A model generated the notes under the pieces. That model searched no databases, was not told the DNA's origin, and saw nothing but the letters and a program-made list of their open reading frames with translations. The translations under genes and the position numbers were made by a program. DNA of 64,000 nucleotides from CALGLS01 sp965222105. Lineage in GTDB: Bacteria; Bacteroidota; Bacteroidia; Chitinophagales; Saprospiraceae. Location of the stretch: NCBI GenBank assembly GCA_965222105.1, contig CBDCTQ010000074.1:1-64000 (forward strand), given 5' to 3'. Below, in pieces: positions 27,497-36,143 of the stretch (the first letter of the stretch is position 1; the number at the start of each line of letters is the position of its first letter).

Positions 27497-30400
27497 ATGA
27501 AAAAACCTTACTCCCTTTATCCTTACTTATTTTCAGTGGCTCTTTCTATTGTATGCCTTTTCCTTCAACCGGTGCAATCCAAGGCCCAACTGTCATGTAT
27601 ACAAGACGATTTTAACTTTGTACTGGACGCTTCAGGCACTAATGTTAAACAAAGCGCCGGAAGCAACTATGTTCAACACATGGACTTTGAATTGAATGTC
27701 AATTTTACTTTTCATGCTTATGACCCTGTTGATCTGGGTGACGATATTGTTCAGTATACCATTGAAGATGTTGGTACTAATTTCATCTTTTTTAGCTTCG
27801 AGGCTACAGATACTACCTATTCAGGACAAATTACAAATACCATTTACGAAAACGCTGACATTTCTTTCTCCTACACCAATTTACCATTTACAGGATATGT
27901 TAATTACTCTACCTGCACCAATGAAATTGAACTTTTGTTCTATCCATTGGCTTACTTTGTTCCCATTTTCGTGGATAGTCCAGAGCCATATGCTATTGAA
28001 TATTCTCAGGTTTTAAACGATACTTTCAGAACCCAAATTGCTATGCACCAACCATGGTGTTATTTAGACGACCCATATTATTACGACGTAAATGGATCGA
28101 CAACAATTGAAATGGAACCCGCTTTGAAAATGTATACTCAGAATAGGTTCCTAGATGAACCAAAACTATTAGTTACTGGACTGGCTGGAACATCTAATCC
28201 TTTTGGGAAAATTTGTGCAGATGGATCTGAACAAACTACGTTATTCAAGTTAAATTGTACTGATGAAAATAAAGTCAAAATTCTAATTGCTGAAGATCCA
28301 GATGCAATGCATCCAGATCGACATGGATCTCTTCAAGAATCACTATCTGACTGCAATACTTATTATTATACCCACCCCAACAATGTATTAAGCAACGCTG
28401 GGAATCCCATTTCATATCCTTTCAAGACAATTCACATCCAAATAATTGATATTGATACTGAAGCCATTATTATTGAATTGCCAATACGTATTTATAGAGC
28501 TCCAGTTGTAATGATACATGGTTTGTGGGCCAATAAAAAATCATTCGAAAACATCGACAATAACCTAACTACAAACCTAAACTTATGGCCAGATGAATTA
28601 ACTTATAGAGTCGATTATAAAAATACAAATGCAAATCATTTTAACACAAACCAACTAGTTGTTTTCAATGCTATTGATTCTATGCTTTCAGAGGCTTGTC
28701 TAAATGATTATTCTGTAAGTCGTATAAACTTAGTTGGTCATAGTATGGGTGGGCTCCTATCTAGACTTTTTATACAAAGTGATGATTTTGAAAATGACAT
28801 TTGTAGGTTTGTTACCATTAATACACCTCATTCAGGAACACAGGCAGCTAATTATTTATTAAGTAGTCAATGTTTAATAGCCAGGTTTGACAATGCCATA
28901 GTTAGGAGACCAATTAGCGAAGGAGCTGTTGAAGATTTACAGGTGTGTAGTCCAGCTTTATGGGGAGAATCGACAGGGCTTAATAGTGTGGCAAATTTAA
29001 ACAACAACATTGTCCCTTCCCATGCGATTGCAACTACCGATTACCCGTCTATAGACGATCCAATAGCAGTAGGATTACTTTTTCTAATTGAGACTTGTCA
29101 ACCAAAAAATGCTTTTGACTTATTAGCTGAGGATGTTTTAACTACATACGAACATGACTTAATCGTTCCAAAAATAAGTCAACTTGGAGGGCTTCAAGGC
29201 CAGGCCACAACTCAAGTGTACAATCAATGGCATATTTCTCTTAAAAACTCTGAGGTAGTATCAAAAGTAGCTTTTCTTTTAAACGCCGACCCCGAAGGAA
29301 ATCATTTCTGGGATGAAGGATTCGCGCCAGAGAAATTGACATATAACTACGTTTCTGATTGGAACATCCCTCCAGAACAAGGAAATATTACTATTGAATC
29401 TCCTCAAGCGTCCTCAATATATGAGCCCGGAACCTTATTAAGCATAAGTTCTTCGGTTACAGATAACGTTTCTCAACAATTGCTCATTGCTAATACAATT
29501 GGTGAGTTTCCAACTTTTGAACTACAAGAACAGCAAAATTCCACTTTCAGTTATCAAATTCCTGATGATGTGGTCGGTCCTATGAAATTTACTGTATTAG
29601 GATTTAGCGATTCAAACTATGTAGCATTGGATACAGTTTGGATAAATATTGAGTCATCAGCTCAGGTTGATAGTATTTGGGTAGAGCCAGGCATCATTAA
29701 TACCTTGATTGGAACAGGGTTTTCATTTACCACCTATGGTTTATATGACGATGGAATAATTCGAAATATCACGGCCCACCCTCTAGTTACTTTTAATATC
29801 GATGATAATGATGTTGCTGAAATTATTGAACCAGGATTTTTAATAACTAAGTCTTCTGATACAACCTACCTTCATATATTTTATGAGAACTTAAATACTA
29901 CTATTCCCATTATCGTAAAACCTGGAATCATTCCTCCTTTATCATTTGATTTGCTCCAAAAACAAAATACTTCCTGTAATAACTCATCTGATGGAGCAGC
30001 AACTGTAGGAGCTTACGGAGGAATTTCTGATTATTCATACTCTTGGTCAAATGGAGGAACAGGCCCTACCCAACTTAATCTATCAGCTGGGACTTATACA
30101 ATAACAGCTACAGACTTTTTAGGCGAATCTGTTACCCTTGATGTAATCATAGAAGAACCTGTCGCATTAAATTCCTCTTTCCAGGTAACAGACGAAAGTG
30201 CAACTAATGCAAATGATGGTTCTATTACTATCTCATATAATGGAGGTACTGCCCCCTACTCTTTTATGTGGAGTAATGGAGACTCCACCTCAACTATTTC
30301 AAATTTGACTTCAGGAGAATATTGTATAACTATTTTGGACAACAATGGTTGTGAATTTTCCGATTGTATTTTTGTCGATAACCTCTGTCCTACTATTATT

Positions 30401-31369
30401 ACCGAAATTTTTGAAACTCCGGTGACCTGTTTTGGAGAAACTGATGGGACTATCATTGTTACTTCAACCACTGCTACTGTACCGGTTTCTTATTTATGGT
30501 CTAACGGAAACAGCAGCTCTGAGAATAATAATCTTTCTGCTGGCACGTATACGCTTACCATTACCGGAGCAGATGGATGTTCGACCACTTTGTCTGGTGA
30601 AATAACCCAACCTCAGTCACTCACCATTGACCTATTAAGTCAAGTCAATATTACTTGTGCTGGTGAGGACTCCGGGGCTGCAACTATTAATGTTTCGGGA
30701 GGTACACCTCCCTATCAATATCAGTGGGATGATGATAACCAACAAACAACAGCAACCGCCTTTGGTCTTTTGGCCAACACTTATGCAGTTATAGTGATTG
30801 ACAGTTTTAGTTGTGAAGAGGAGTTACTCATTACTATACAAGAACCTGATCCAATAACCATAGAGCTCGATAGTATAATTTCTGAAACAAGTAATAATCA
30901 AGACGGAGCTATTTACATTTCAATTGAAGGAGGTACTGGAAGTGATTATACCACTCAATGGTTTCTAAATGGAGCATTATTCTCAAACAACGAGGATATT
31001 ATAAATCTTTCAAGCGGAGAATACATAGTCCACATTTCAGATTCCAATGGCTGTATTGTACAAGATACTTTTTTGATAGAGCAATTGACAAAGGTATTTG
31101 ATTTAGAGAATTCTTTTTCATTTTCTCTTTTCCCCAATCCAGCCGAGACAGGAAAAAACATCTTCGTTAAAATAGTGAATATTAATTCATCTGAACTTAC
31201 CTTAACGGTATCTAATATTTTAGGTAAACAGTTATTCTCTTACCGAGTAATCATCAATTCAGGAGAATCTATAATTTCAATACCTAGCCCAGGTGAAGCT
31301 GGAATTTATTTGATAAGCTTGCATGATAAACTAGGGAAAGGACATAGTAAAAAAATTATTATAAATTAA
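27497..31369 (+). CDS. Alpha/beta hydrolase-SprB repeat protein with T9SS type A domain
   Basis: 1290 residues. A signal peptide is followed by a beta-rich N-terminal region of ~300 residues. A lipase-like alpha/beta-hydrolase domain (about residues 335-600) has the oxyanion strand VVMIHGLWAN and the nucleophile elbow GHSMGG with S416. An Ig-like segment follows, then five SprB-type repeats (~815-1190) with WSNG...LSAGTY(T/C)ITITD signatures. The final ~85 residues (FSLFPNPAETGK ... GIYLISLHDKLGKG) are a type A T9SS sorting domain. The layout predicts a surface-attached esterase or acyl hydrolase on an adhesin-like stalk. Substrate is unknown. Motif I lies upstream and a terminator-like hairpin downstream. 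Confidence 0.85.
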   Translation: MKKPYSLYPYLFSVALSIVCLFLQPVQSKAQLSCIQDDFNFVLDASGTNVKQSAGSNYVQHMDFELNVNFTFHAYDPVDLGDDIVQYTIEDVGTNFIFFSFEATDTTYSGQITNTIYENADISFSYTNLPFTGYVNYSTCTNEIELLFYPLAYFVPIFVDSPEPYAIEYSQVLNDTFRTQIAMHQPWCYLDDPYYYDVNGSTTIEMEPALKMYTQNRFLDEPKLLVTGLAGTSNPFGKICADGSEQTTLFKLNCTDENKVKILIAEDPDAMHPDRHGSLQESLSDCNTYYYTHPNNVLSNAGNPISYPFKTIHIQIIDIDTEAIIIELPIRIYRAPVVMIHGLWANKKSFENIDNNLTTNLNLWPDELTYRVDYKNTNANHFNTNQLVVFNAIDSMLSEACLNDYSVSRINLVGHSMGGLLSRLFIQSDDFENDICRFVTINTPHSGTQAANYLLSSQCLIARFDNAIVRRPISEGAVEDLQVCSPALWGESTGLNSVANLNNNIVPSHAIATTDYPSIDDPIAVGLLFLIETCQPKNAFDLLAEDVLTTYEHDLIVPKISQLGGLQGQATTQVYNQWHISLKNSEVVSKVAFLLNADPEGNHFWDEGFAPEKLTYNYVSDWNIPPEQGNITIESPQASSIYEPGTLLSISSSVTDNVSQQLLIANTIGEFPTFELQEQQNSTFSYQIPDDVVGPMKFTVLGFSDSNYVALDTVWINIESSAQVDSIWVEPGIINTLIGTGFSFTTYGLYDDGIIRNITAHPLVTFNIDDNDVAEIIEPGFLITKSSDTTYLHIFYENLNTTIPIIVKPGIIPPLSFDLLQKQNTSCNNSSDGAATVGAYGGISDYSYSWSNGGTGPTQLNLSAGTYTITATDFLGESVTLDVIIEEPVALNSSFQVTDESATNANDGSITISYNGGTAPYSFMWSNGDSTSTISNLTSGEYCITILDNNGCEFSDCIFVDNLCPTIITEIFETPVTCFGETDGTIIVTSTTATVPVSYLWSNGNSSSENNNLSAGTYTLTITGADGCSTTLSGEITQPQSLTIDLLSQVNITCAGEDSGAATINVSGGTPPYQYQWDDDNQQTTATAFGLLANTYAVIVIDSFSCEEELLITIQEPDPITIELDSIISETSNNQDGAIYISIEGGTGSDYTTQWFLNGALFSNNEDIINLSSGEYIVHISDSNGCIVQDTFLIEQLTKVFDLENSFSFSLFPNPAETGKNIFVKIVNINSSELTLTVSNILGKQLFSYRVIINSGESIISIPSPGEAGIYLISLHDKLGKGHSKKIIIN

Positions 31370-31376
31370 CATCTAC

Positions 31377-31408
31377 ATGGAGGGGGAGATTAAAATTTCC
31401 CCTTCCAT
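31377..31408. terminator. Hairpin terminator after the lipase-SprB gene
   Basis: ATGGAGGGGGA (from 31377) pairs with TTCCCCTTCCAT (to 31408) around an AT-rich loop. It starts 8 bp after the stop codon. Confidence 0.5.
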
Positions 31409-31480
31409 ATTTAATTTGCTGATAAATCTTTGCTATCATACTTACCTTACCCCTTCTTAAAAACATTCATCAAAAAACCA

Positions 31481-31560
31481 AAATTGCTTACTCTATTGTT
31501 TACCCTATTTCTACGATTTTCTGTATCTTGCAGTATACGTAAACCATAGCAGGATTAAGA
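31481..31560 (+). repeat. ~80-bp direct repeat, right copy
   Basis: Partner of 7505-7585, same orientation, about 85 percent identical, including GTATCTTGCAGTATAC and TAAACCATAGCAGG. It lies between the lipase-SprB gene and the IS4/IS701-like element, at the right border of the AT-rich block. Confidence 0.7.
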
Positions 31561-31606
31561 CCTTTCCTACAGAGATCCTATCCTTTTTTCTTTCTTAATC
31601 AACTAG

Positions 31607-33103
31607 ACATTAGTTTCGCTGAAGCTAAGCGGCCTTAGGCCGCGTCTTCTCTGGTGTACGTATAATTTCGCTCCTATCATTAAAAAACCTAGGTACGGGA
31701 AAAACTCTTTCCAGATATAGCGCCTCTTGAGCAGCCGAGATCACGTCCAGTTGTGAGGGCGTTGTTTTTTTCCGATACCAAGGCCGATAAATTTTTAAAT
31801 CCAGGTGTCCGTTTTCAAATTGTTGGATGAACCACAAAGAGCGACAAGCAGCCATCAATATTTTGAAGGTATTGATACCATATATTCTATCCAACTTTCG
31901 GCACTGATCTTTACCCAGGCCATAGTAGGCATAGCCATCTCTTATATCTATTTCTACTCCCCATCGCTCCTGATAGCCACCTAGAATTTGTGTTTCGGTC
32001 AGCTGCAAATCGGTTGAAAAAAATGCTTCTAATTCCTTTTTGCCCGAACGTTTGTCTTTTTTGGTAAAGTTTTTTCGCCATACAGCAACTACTTTAATTT
32101 GTTTGCCCGGCATAACGCTGTGCCACATGCCCGTTACTGTTTTTATCCATGCCCCTTGTTCGGAGGGATGTTTTTTCCAACCTCGCTTTGTGATCCACTC
32201 TTTTGGGTTGCCCAGATCTTTACCTTTCGACGGAGTTCTGCCTAGTTGCCTTTTTTTTCTTTTGGGAGGCAGACCAAACAATCGACCATCGATGGGCAGC
32301 CTTCCGATAATATCGACATTAGATGGCAAGTCTCTTAAAAATTCTTTAGTGGAATACCCTCCATCTGCCTTGACCAAAAAACGGCGATGTGGCAATAAAT
32401 TCGCTATAAAATCGATAATCTCTCGAGCCAGTTTACTCCTGGTTTTGTGGTCTCGTTTCAATTTTGTAGCATCCTTTTCTTTGAGATAAACCCGAAGGCC
32501 AAGTGGAATGGCAAGTTTTACTTCTATGCCATTGATCATACATCGAAATTGTAACATTACGTACACAAAATTGATGCTCCACAAGACTCTAAACTCCTGC
32601 CGGGCACTGCCCGCACCATTGCGATAGTTCGATGCACCGTCTATTTTTTTTCCGCTCTTCTTCCGGATTGTACCATCTACCACTAACTCAATCCTGACAT
32701 CCGGCGCGATAAGCGAATCTATATAGAATATCACTATCACCCACAATTTATTTACCATGCATTTAAAAGTAGTGCCTATAAAAACATAACATTGTGAAAA
32801 ATGCTTATATTTGGTGCCGCCCCCCAGCCAGATGTAATTGGAGATGGTGTGACGGATTTTACTTAAAGACCAACCATAAGCCAATACCATGAAACTTTCC
32901 CACGCTTTTGTAGTAAAGTGTTGAACAAATAAACGAGTTATAAATAAGCCAAACGACGATTTTGTAAAATATTCCATGATGTTGTTTTTTTTTATTCACT
33001 GCTTTTATACGCAGTTTCAACATCATGGTTTTTCTTTTTTATGAGGGACTTGCGCCCTCATAACCCGCCTAAGAAGCTCGCTTCTTTACCACGAAACTAA
33101 TGG
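31607..33103. mobile_element. IS4/IS701-like insertion sequence, apparently intact
   Basis: A 1497-bp element with inverted ends ACATTAGTTTCG at the left and, read inward, CCATTAGTTTCG at the right. It is flanked by CTAG on both sides (31603-31606 and 33104-33107), which fits the 4-bp YTAR target duplication known for IS701-type elements. One full transposase gene fills it. Confidence 0.82.
31625..32977 (-). CDS. IS4-superfamily DDE transposase
   Basis: 450 residues. Catalytic Asp candidates are in LVVDGTIRKKSGK and LVKADGGYSTKEFL. The catalytic Glu sits in YQERWGVEIDIRDGYAYYG, which fits the Y-x2-R-x3-E signature of the IS4 superfamily; the usual lysine is replaced. The frame is unbroken and starts and stops inside the inverted ends, so the element may be active. 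Family assignment to IS701 rests on the CTAG duplication; another IS4-related family is the alternative. Confidence 0.85.
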   Translation of the reverse strand: MEYFTKSSFGLFITRLFVQHFTTKAWESFMVLAYGWSLSKIRHTISNYIWLGGGTKYKHFSQCYVFIGTTFKCMVNKLWVIVIFYIDSLIAPDVRIELVVDGTIRKKSGKKIDGASNYRNGAGSARQEFRVLWSINFVYVMLQFRCMINGIEVKLAIPLGLRVYLKEKDATKLKRDHKTRSKLAREIIDFIANLLPHRRFLVKADGGYSTKEFLRDLPSNVDIIGRLPIDGRLFGLPPKRKKRQLGRTPSKGKDLGNPKEWITKRGWKKHPSEQGAWIKTVTGMWHSVMPGKQIKVVAVWRKNFTKKDKRSGKKELEAFFSTDLQLTETQILGGYQERWGVEIDIRDGYAYYGLGKDQCRKLDRIYGINTFKILMAACRSLWFIQQFENGHLDLKIYRPWYRKKTTPSQLDVISAAQEALYLERVFPVPRFFNDRSEIIRTPEKTRPKAA

Positions 33104-34057
33104 CTAGTAGTCGCAAAGAAAATCCTTTGCCCGTTTCTGACAAAAAAAATTGTGGGAAAGTTAAACGTCCACACGACCAGTAGGAAATGCCTGCCTGCCG
33201 CAGGCAGCGATGCCAAAGGTGTAGTGCAAATTGAAGGGTTGGTTTTTTTTGCGCCGATAAATATTAGAGATCGGAAGAGCAAGAGTCCTTGTATCAGCTT
33301 TCCGGTTCCAGTAAAAAACAGCAAAAGTCAGCCGACAACTATTTTTTACTACTGGGCAATTCGACTGGCCTTTGAGAGGAGAGGAATGCCAAAATCTATA
33401 CGTGTAGACCATGACACTGTTTTTTATGAGAGCCATACAAAAAGCCCTTTTCCCAGGCTTTTCCATTTATGGTTGATTGGTTTAGGAGTGGAATTGTGTT
33501 TTATCAAAAGAAAACCACCACTGGAAAATGGTAAAGTAGAGCGTTCGCACCAAACCGTTGACAATCAGGTATATAAATGTCAAAAACATGATTGCTGGAA
33601 AGCAGTTTTTAAGTTCAGCGATGAGCGTATCGAAAAACTAAACTACAAACTACCCCATCGCATGCTCGGGGGCAAAGCACCATTACAACAAAATCAGAAA
33701 GCGATTCATTCAGGACGTAAATATAATGTTAATAAAGAAAAAGAGACACTTGACTTCAAACGAATTTACAGGTATCTGTCCAAAGGAAAATGGTTTAGAA
33801 GGGTGAGTAGCTCCAAAACCATTAGTCTGGGAAGCAATGTATACTACCTCAAAAATTCAACACCCAAGACGCAGGTTCAGATAACGTTTTGCAACAGAAG
33901 GAAAAAGCTAATGTTCCACGATGTCAATGAACTTTTGGAAGCGACTCAACCCATCAGAAATTTGACTTTTGAATCAGTGATGGGAGGAAAAGAAAAAGAA
34001 TTGTTATCAATGAGGTACAAACTCTTAACACGAAGGGATTGCCCATTGAAAACTTGA
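33104..34057 (+). pseudogene. Degenerate rve/IS481-like transposase
   Basis: The frame is open from the right boundary of the preceding insertion sequence, without a credible start (a GTG at 33152 is possible). An rve-type integrase core is recognisable: IRVDHDTVFYE with an acidic residue, GLGVELCFIKRK, and PPLENGKVERSHQTVD carrying the catalytic Glu. A C-terminal basic beta domain follows (YLSKGKWFRRVSSSKTISL). The first Asp region is weak and a palindrome (CTGCCTGC...GCAGGCAG, 33191-33208) sits in the N-terminal part. I read it as 5'-truncated, perhaps by arrival of the neighbouring element. No inverted ends were found. Confidence 0.7.
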
Positions 34058-34209
34058 CACGACTTTATGATATTCCACAGTTTTTAAATGTTTATACCGA
34101 GAGTAGCATTAAATCAACCGAGATAGTTAAAGTTTTCTACAATAAGGCTTATGGACTTGTGTCTATTATTGATGAGAATGAGGTTCAATGGAAATTAGAG
34201 GTTGATTAA
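33973..34209 (+). pseudogene. Unrecognised gene fragment overlapping the rve remnant
   Basis: A second frame opens at 33973 and reads 78 residues to TAA at 34207-34209 without an ATG or GTG start. It includes GLPIENLTRLYDIPQFLNVY and ends ENEVQWKLEVD, and looks like the end of a genuine protein. It may be the 3' end of another gene joined to the transposase remnant by deletion. Family unknown. Confidence 0.3.
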
Positions 34210-34587
34210 AGAGAATAAGCCCTGTTTTCCTGGCTGACCCCAGCCTGTTTCGCCAAAAGTATATTAGACATAATGAACAGAAATTTTGTATGCAGCCTGA
34301 ATGCCCTTTTTTGCCTACCCTGTCCCGAATCGAGTTCGGGACTAGCTGTCACGTCCCTGTCTGGCCGCCAGGCGAGGCTCGCCATAATAGCTTAGGCTAT
34401 CAGGCTCCGGGCGTTCCTTGGTTAGATCCCAAAAGCATTCGGGACTCTTCAGTTGCTATACAAAAAATCCATTCATAATGTCTATTTTGTTGTATTTAGG
34501 GTCTGATACTATTTGCGCGAACTGTCTTTCATCGCACCATTTGTTTTTTGGTTTTTCAGGCGGGAGAAGTCTTTAACAAATGGTCCA
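34210..34587. other. Gene-free stretch with palindromic repeat
   Basis: No supported gene. It contains the palindrome TCCCGAATCGAGTTCGGGA at 34323-34341, also present at 36075, plus a partial copy (ATTCGGGACT) near 34437. Such dispersed palindromes are common between Bacteroidota genes and may act as terminators. Confidence 0.6.
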
Positions 34588-35988
34588 TTATTCCACGCCG
34601 GGAGCGCTAGGCCGTCTTTCGAAGAGATAGGCCATAGGCGAGCTATATATCACGATCCGGGTAAGAAATCCAGATAATTTTGTGTGCGTCGACAACGACT
34701 CCAAATACTCCCGCTCCACCTCCTGTCGCCTTTCCAAATCCTTAATCCGGTCCGCCAACATCAGCTCCTCCATCTTAAGTTGCAGCTCCCTGATTTTGCG
34801 CTCATCGGTTTTCGGAGCCTTCACCTTTTCGAGGGCTTTAATACGCTTGAGCAACCGCTCCTTCATGACAATATCTGACTCTCTGGCGTATTCCGATTTT
34901 AGATCGGCAAGTTCTTTTTCAACTTTCTGGTATTCGTCAATGGCACTTCGATTTTGGCTGCGCAGCATTTCGACCTGGTTGCGAAGCGTCTGGATTCTTG
35001 GATTAGAAAAGGTGGTGAAAGTTTCTTTTGAAACAGGCACTACAATTTCCTGAAACCATACTTTGGAAGGATACTCCATTTTAAACTCCTTTCTGACTTC
35101 CTGAATATTATTGTGGTGGATAGCAAAATCATTGCTGCTCTGTACTTCGATTTTTTGGATAGGAACGGCATTGACCAAAGTATTCAAACTATCAATCGAA
35201 ATATTCATAAAACTGATTTGCTCAAAGTGCAACGACTGGCCGGTATGCTCCGGAATCACTTCCCGGATGCTGTATTTTGTTTTGTTGAGCTCGTGAAAAC
35301 GACCATCTTCTAACAACATAATTTTACTACCCGTTGCTTCCAGGCAAATGCCTTCGCCTCGTATTTCTTCTGTTCCTTTTTTGACAATGTATTTCACCAG
35401 CAATGCATCATCGCTTTTGCGAAATTCGCTGGCCAGATGTTTGGGCGTTCCAAAGAAACGATTGTACTGTGTCCAGAAACCGTTTTTGAAAAGCGGTTGT
35501 AGGAAAATGGCAGAGAGTAAGAAGAAGCTAAAAACCATTGTTTCGGTTCGTAGGTTTCCGGTGCGAAAACGCATGTCTGGATTGCCGGGCAGCACACATG
35601 GATTTTTCAAGAAAGGATAAAAGAGTGGGACGCCCTGAACAGTCATCATATCCAAAATCAAATGGCTGGAGAAGCCGAGAAAATAGATTTTGGTGAATTG
35701 AGAGGAGTGGAAGAAAGTTATTTCCAGATAGGCTGCCACCAGACTTGTTCCTAACAATACTATTAACGAATGTGTAATCGTCCGGTGGCCAAATCTTCGA
35801 TTGATGAATCGGGAAAAGGGCAAAAATATTTTTCCAATAATGGAACGGGTATGATCGATGTCGGGAAGTACGGAAGCGATAATCGCTGTAAGAATATACC
35901 AGGGACTTGCCAGAATATTGATGTTCATAAAAGATCCGAAGATGCCAGTGATGACGAAGCCTCCGACGATGTGGTTTGGGGTGGTCAT
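34588..35988 (-). CDS. YdjM/DUF457-like membrane-bound metal-dependent hydrolase with coiled coil
   Basis: 466 residues. The N-terminal ~175 residues carry several transmembrane helices and the family's metal-site motifs: LPDIDHTRS, RRFGHRTITHSL and SSHLILDMM. Residues ~180-330 form a soluble domain, followed by a strongly charged coiled coil (MKERLLKRIKALEKVKAPK and KMEELMLADRIKDLERRQE) near residues 340-435. YdjM-like proteins are often SOS-linked membrane hydrolases of unknown substrate. The coiled-coil tail is unusual for the family. It stands alone on its strand between mobile-element remnants. Confidence 0.75.
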   Translation of the reverse strand: MTTPNHIVGGFVITGIFGSFMNINILASPWYILTAIIASVLPDIDHTRSIIGKIFLPFSRFINRRFGHRTITHSLIVLLGTSLVAAYLEITFFHSSQFTKIYFLGFSSHLILDMMTVQGVPLFYPFLKNPCVLPGNPDMRFRTGNLRTETMVFSFFLLSAIFLQPLFKNGFWTQYNRFFGTPKHLASEFRKSDDALLVKYIVKKGTEEIRGEGICLEATGSKIMLLEDGRFHELNKTKYSIREVIPEHTGQSLHFEQISFMNISIDSLNTLVNAVPIQKIEVQSSNDFAIHHNNIQEVRKEFKMEYPSKVWFQEIVVPVSKETFTTFSNPRIQTLRNQVEMLRSQNRSAIDEYQKVEKELADLKSEYARESDIVMKERLLKRIKALEKVKAPKTDERKIRELQLKMEELMLADRIKDLERRQEVEREYLESLSTHTKLSGFLTRIVIYSSPMAYLFERRPSAPGVE

Positions 35989-36074
35989 GGGAGAGGGTTT
36001 TCTGGTGTTATGGTATTGTGGTGTTTTGGCATGCCATGAAGGCGTAGCAATACGCGCAGTGAACGGCGATAGTC

Positions 36075-36093
36075 TCCCGAATCGAGTTCGGGG
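36075..36093. repeat. Dispersed palindrome, second copy
   Basis: TCCCGAATCGAGTTCGGG, the same palindrome as at 34323-34340, in the 155-bp gap between the hydrolase and recombinase genes. Confidence 0.6.
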
Positions 36094-36143
36094 CAGGCTT
36101 TCACTGGCGTAGTCCTTAATGGTTTTATAACTTTACAAGGGAA

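Noticed and set aside
31548..31561. AGCAGGATTAAGAC resembles the 3' end of the CRISPR repeats
   Set aside because: A 13 of 14 match without the rest of the repeat or any spacer periodicity; likely chance or distant common use of an AT-rich motif.
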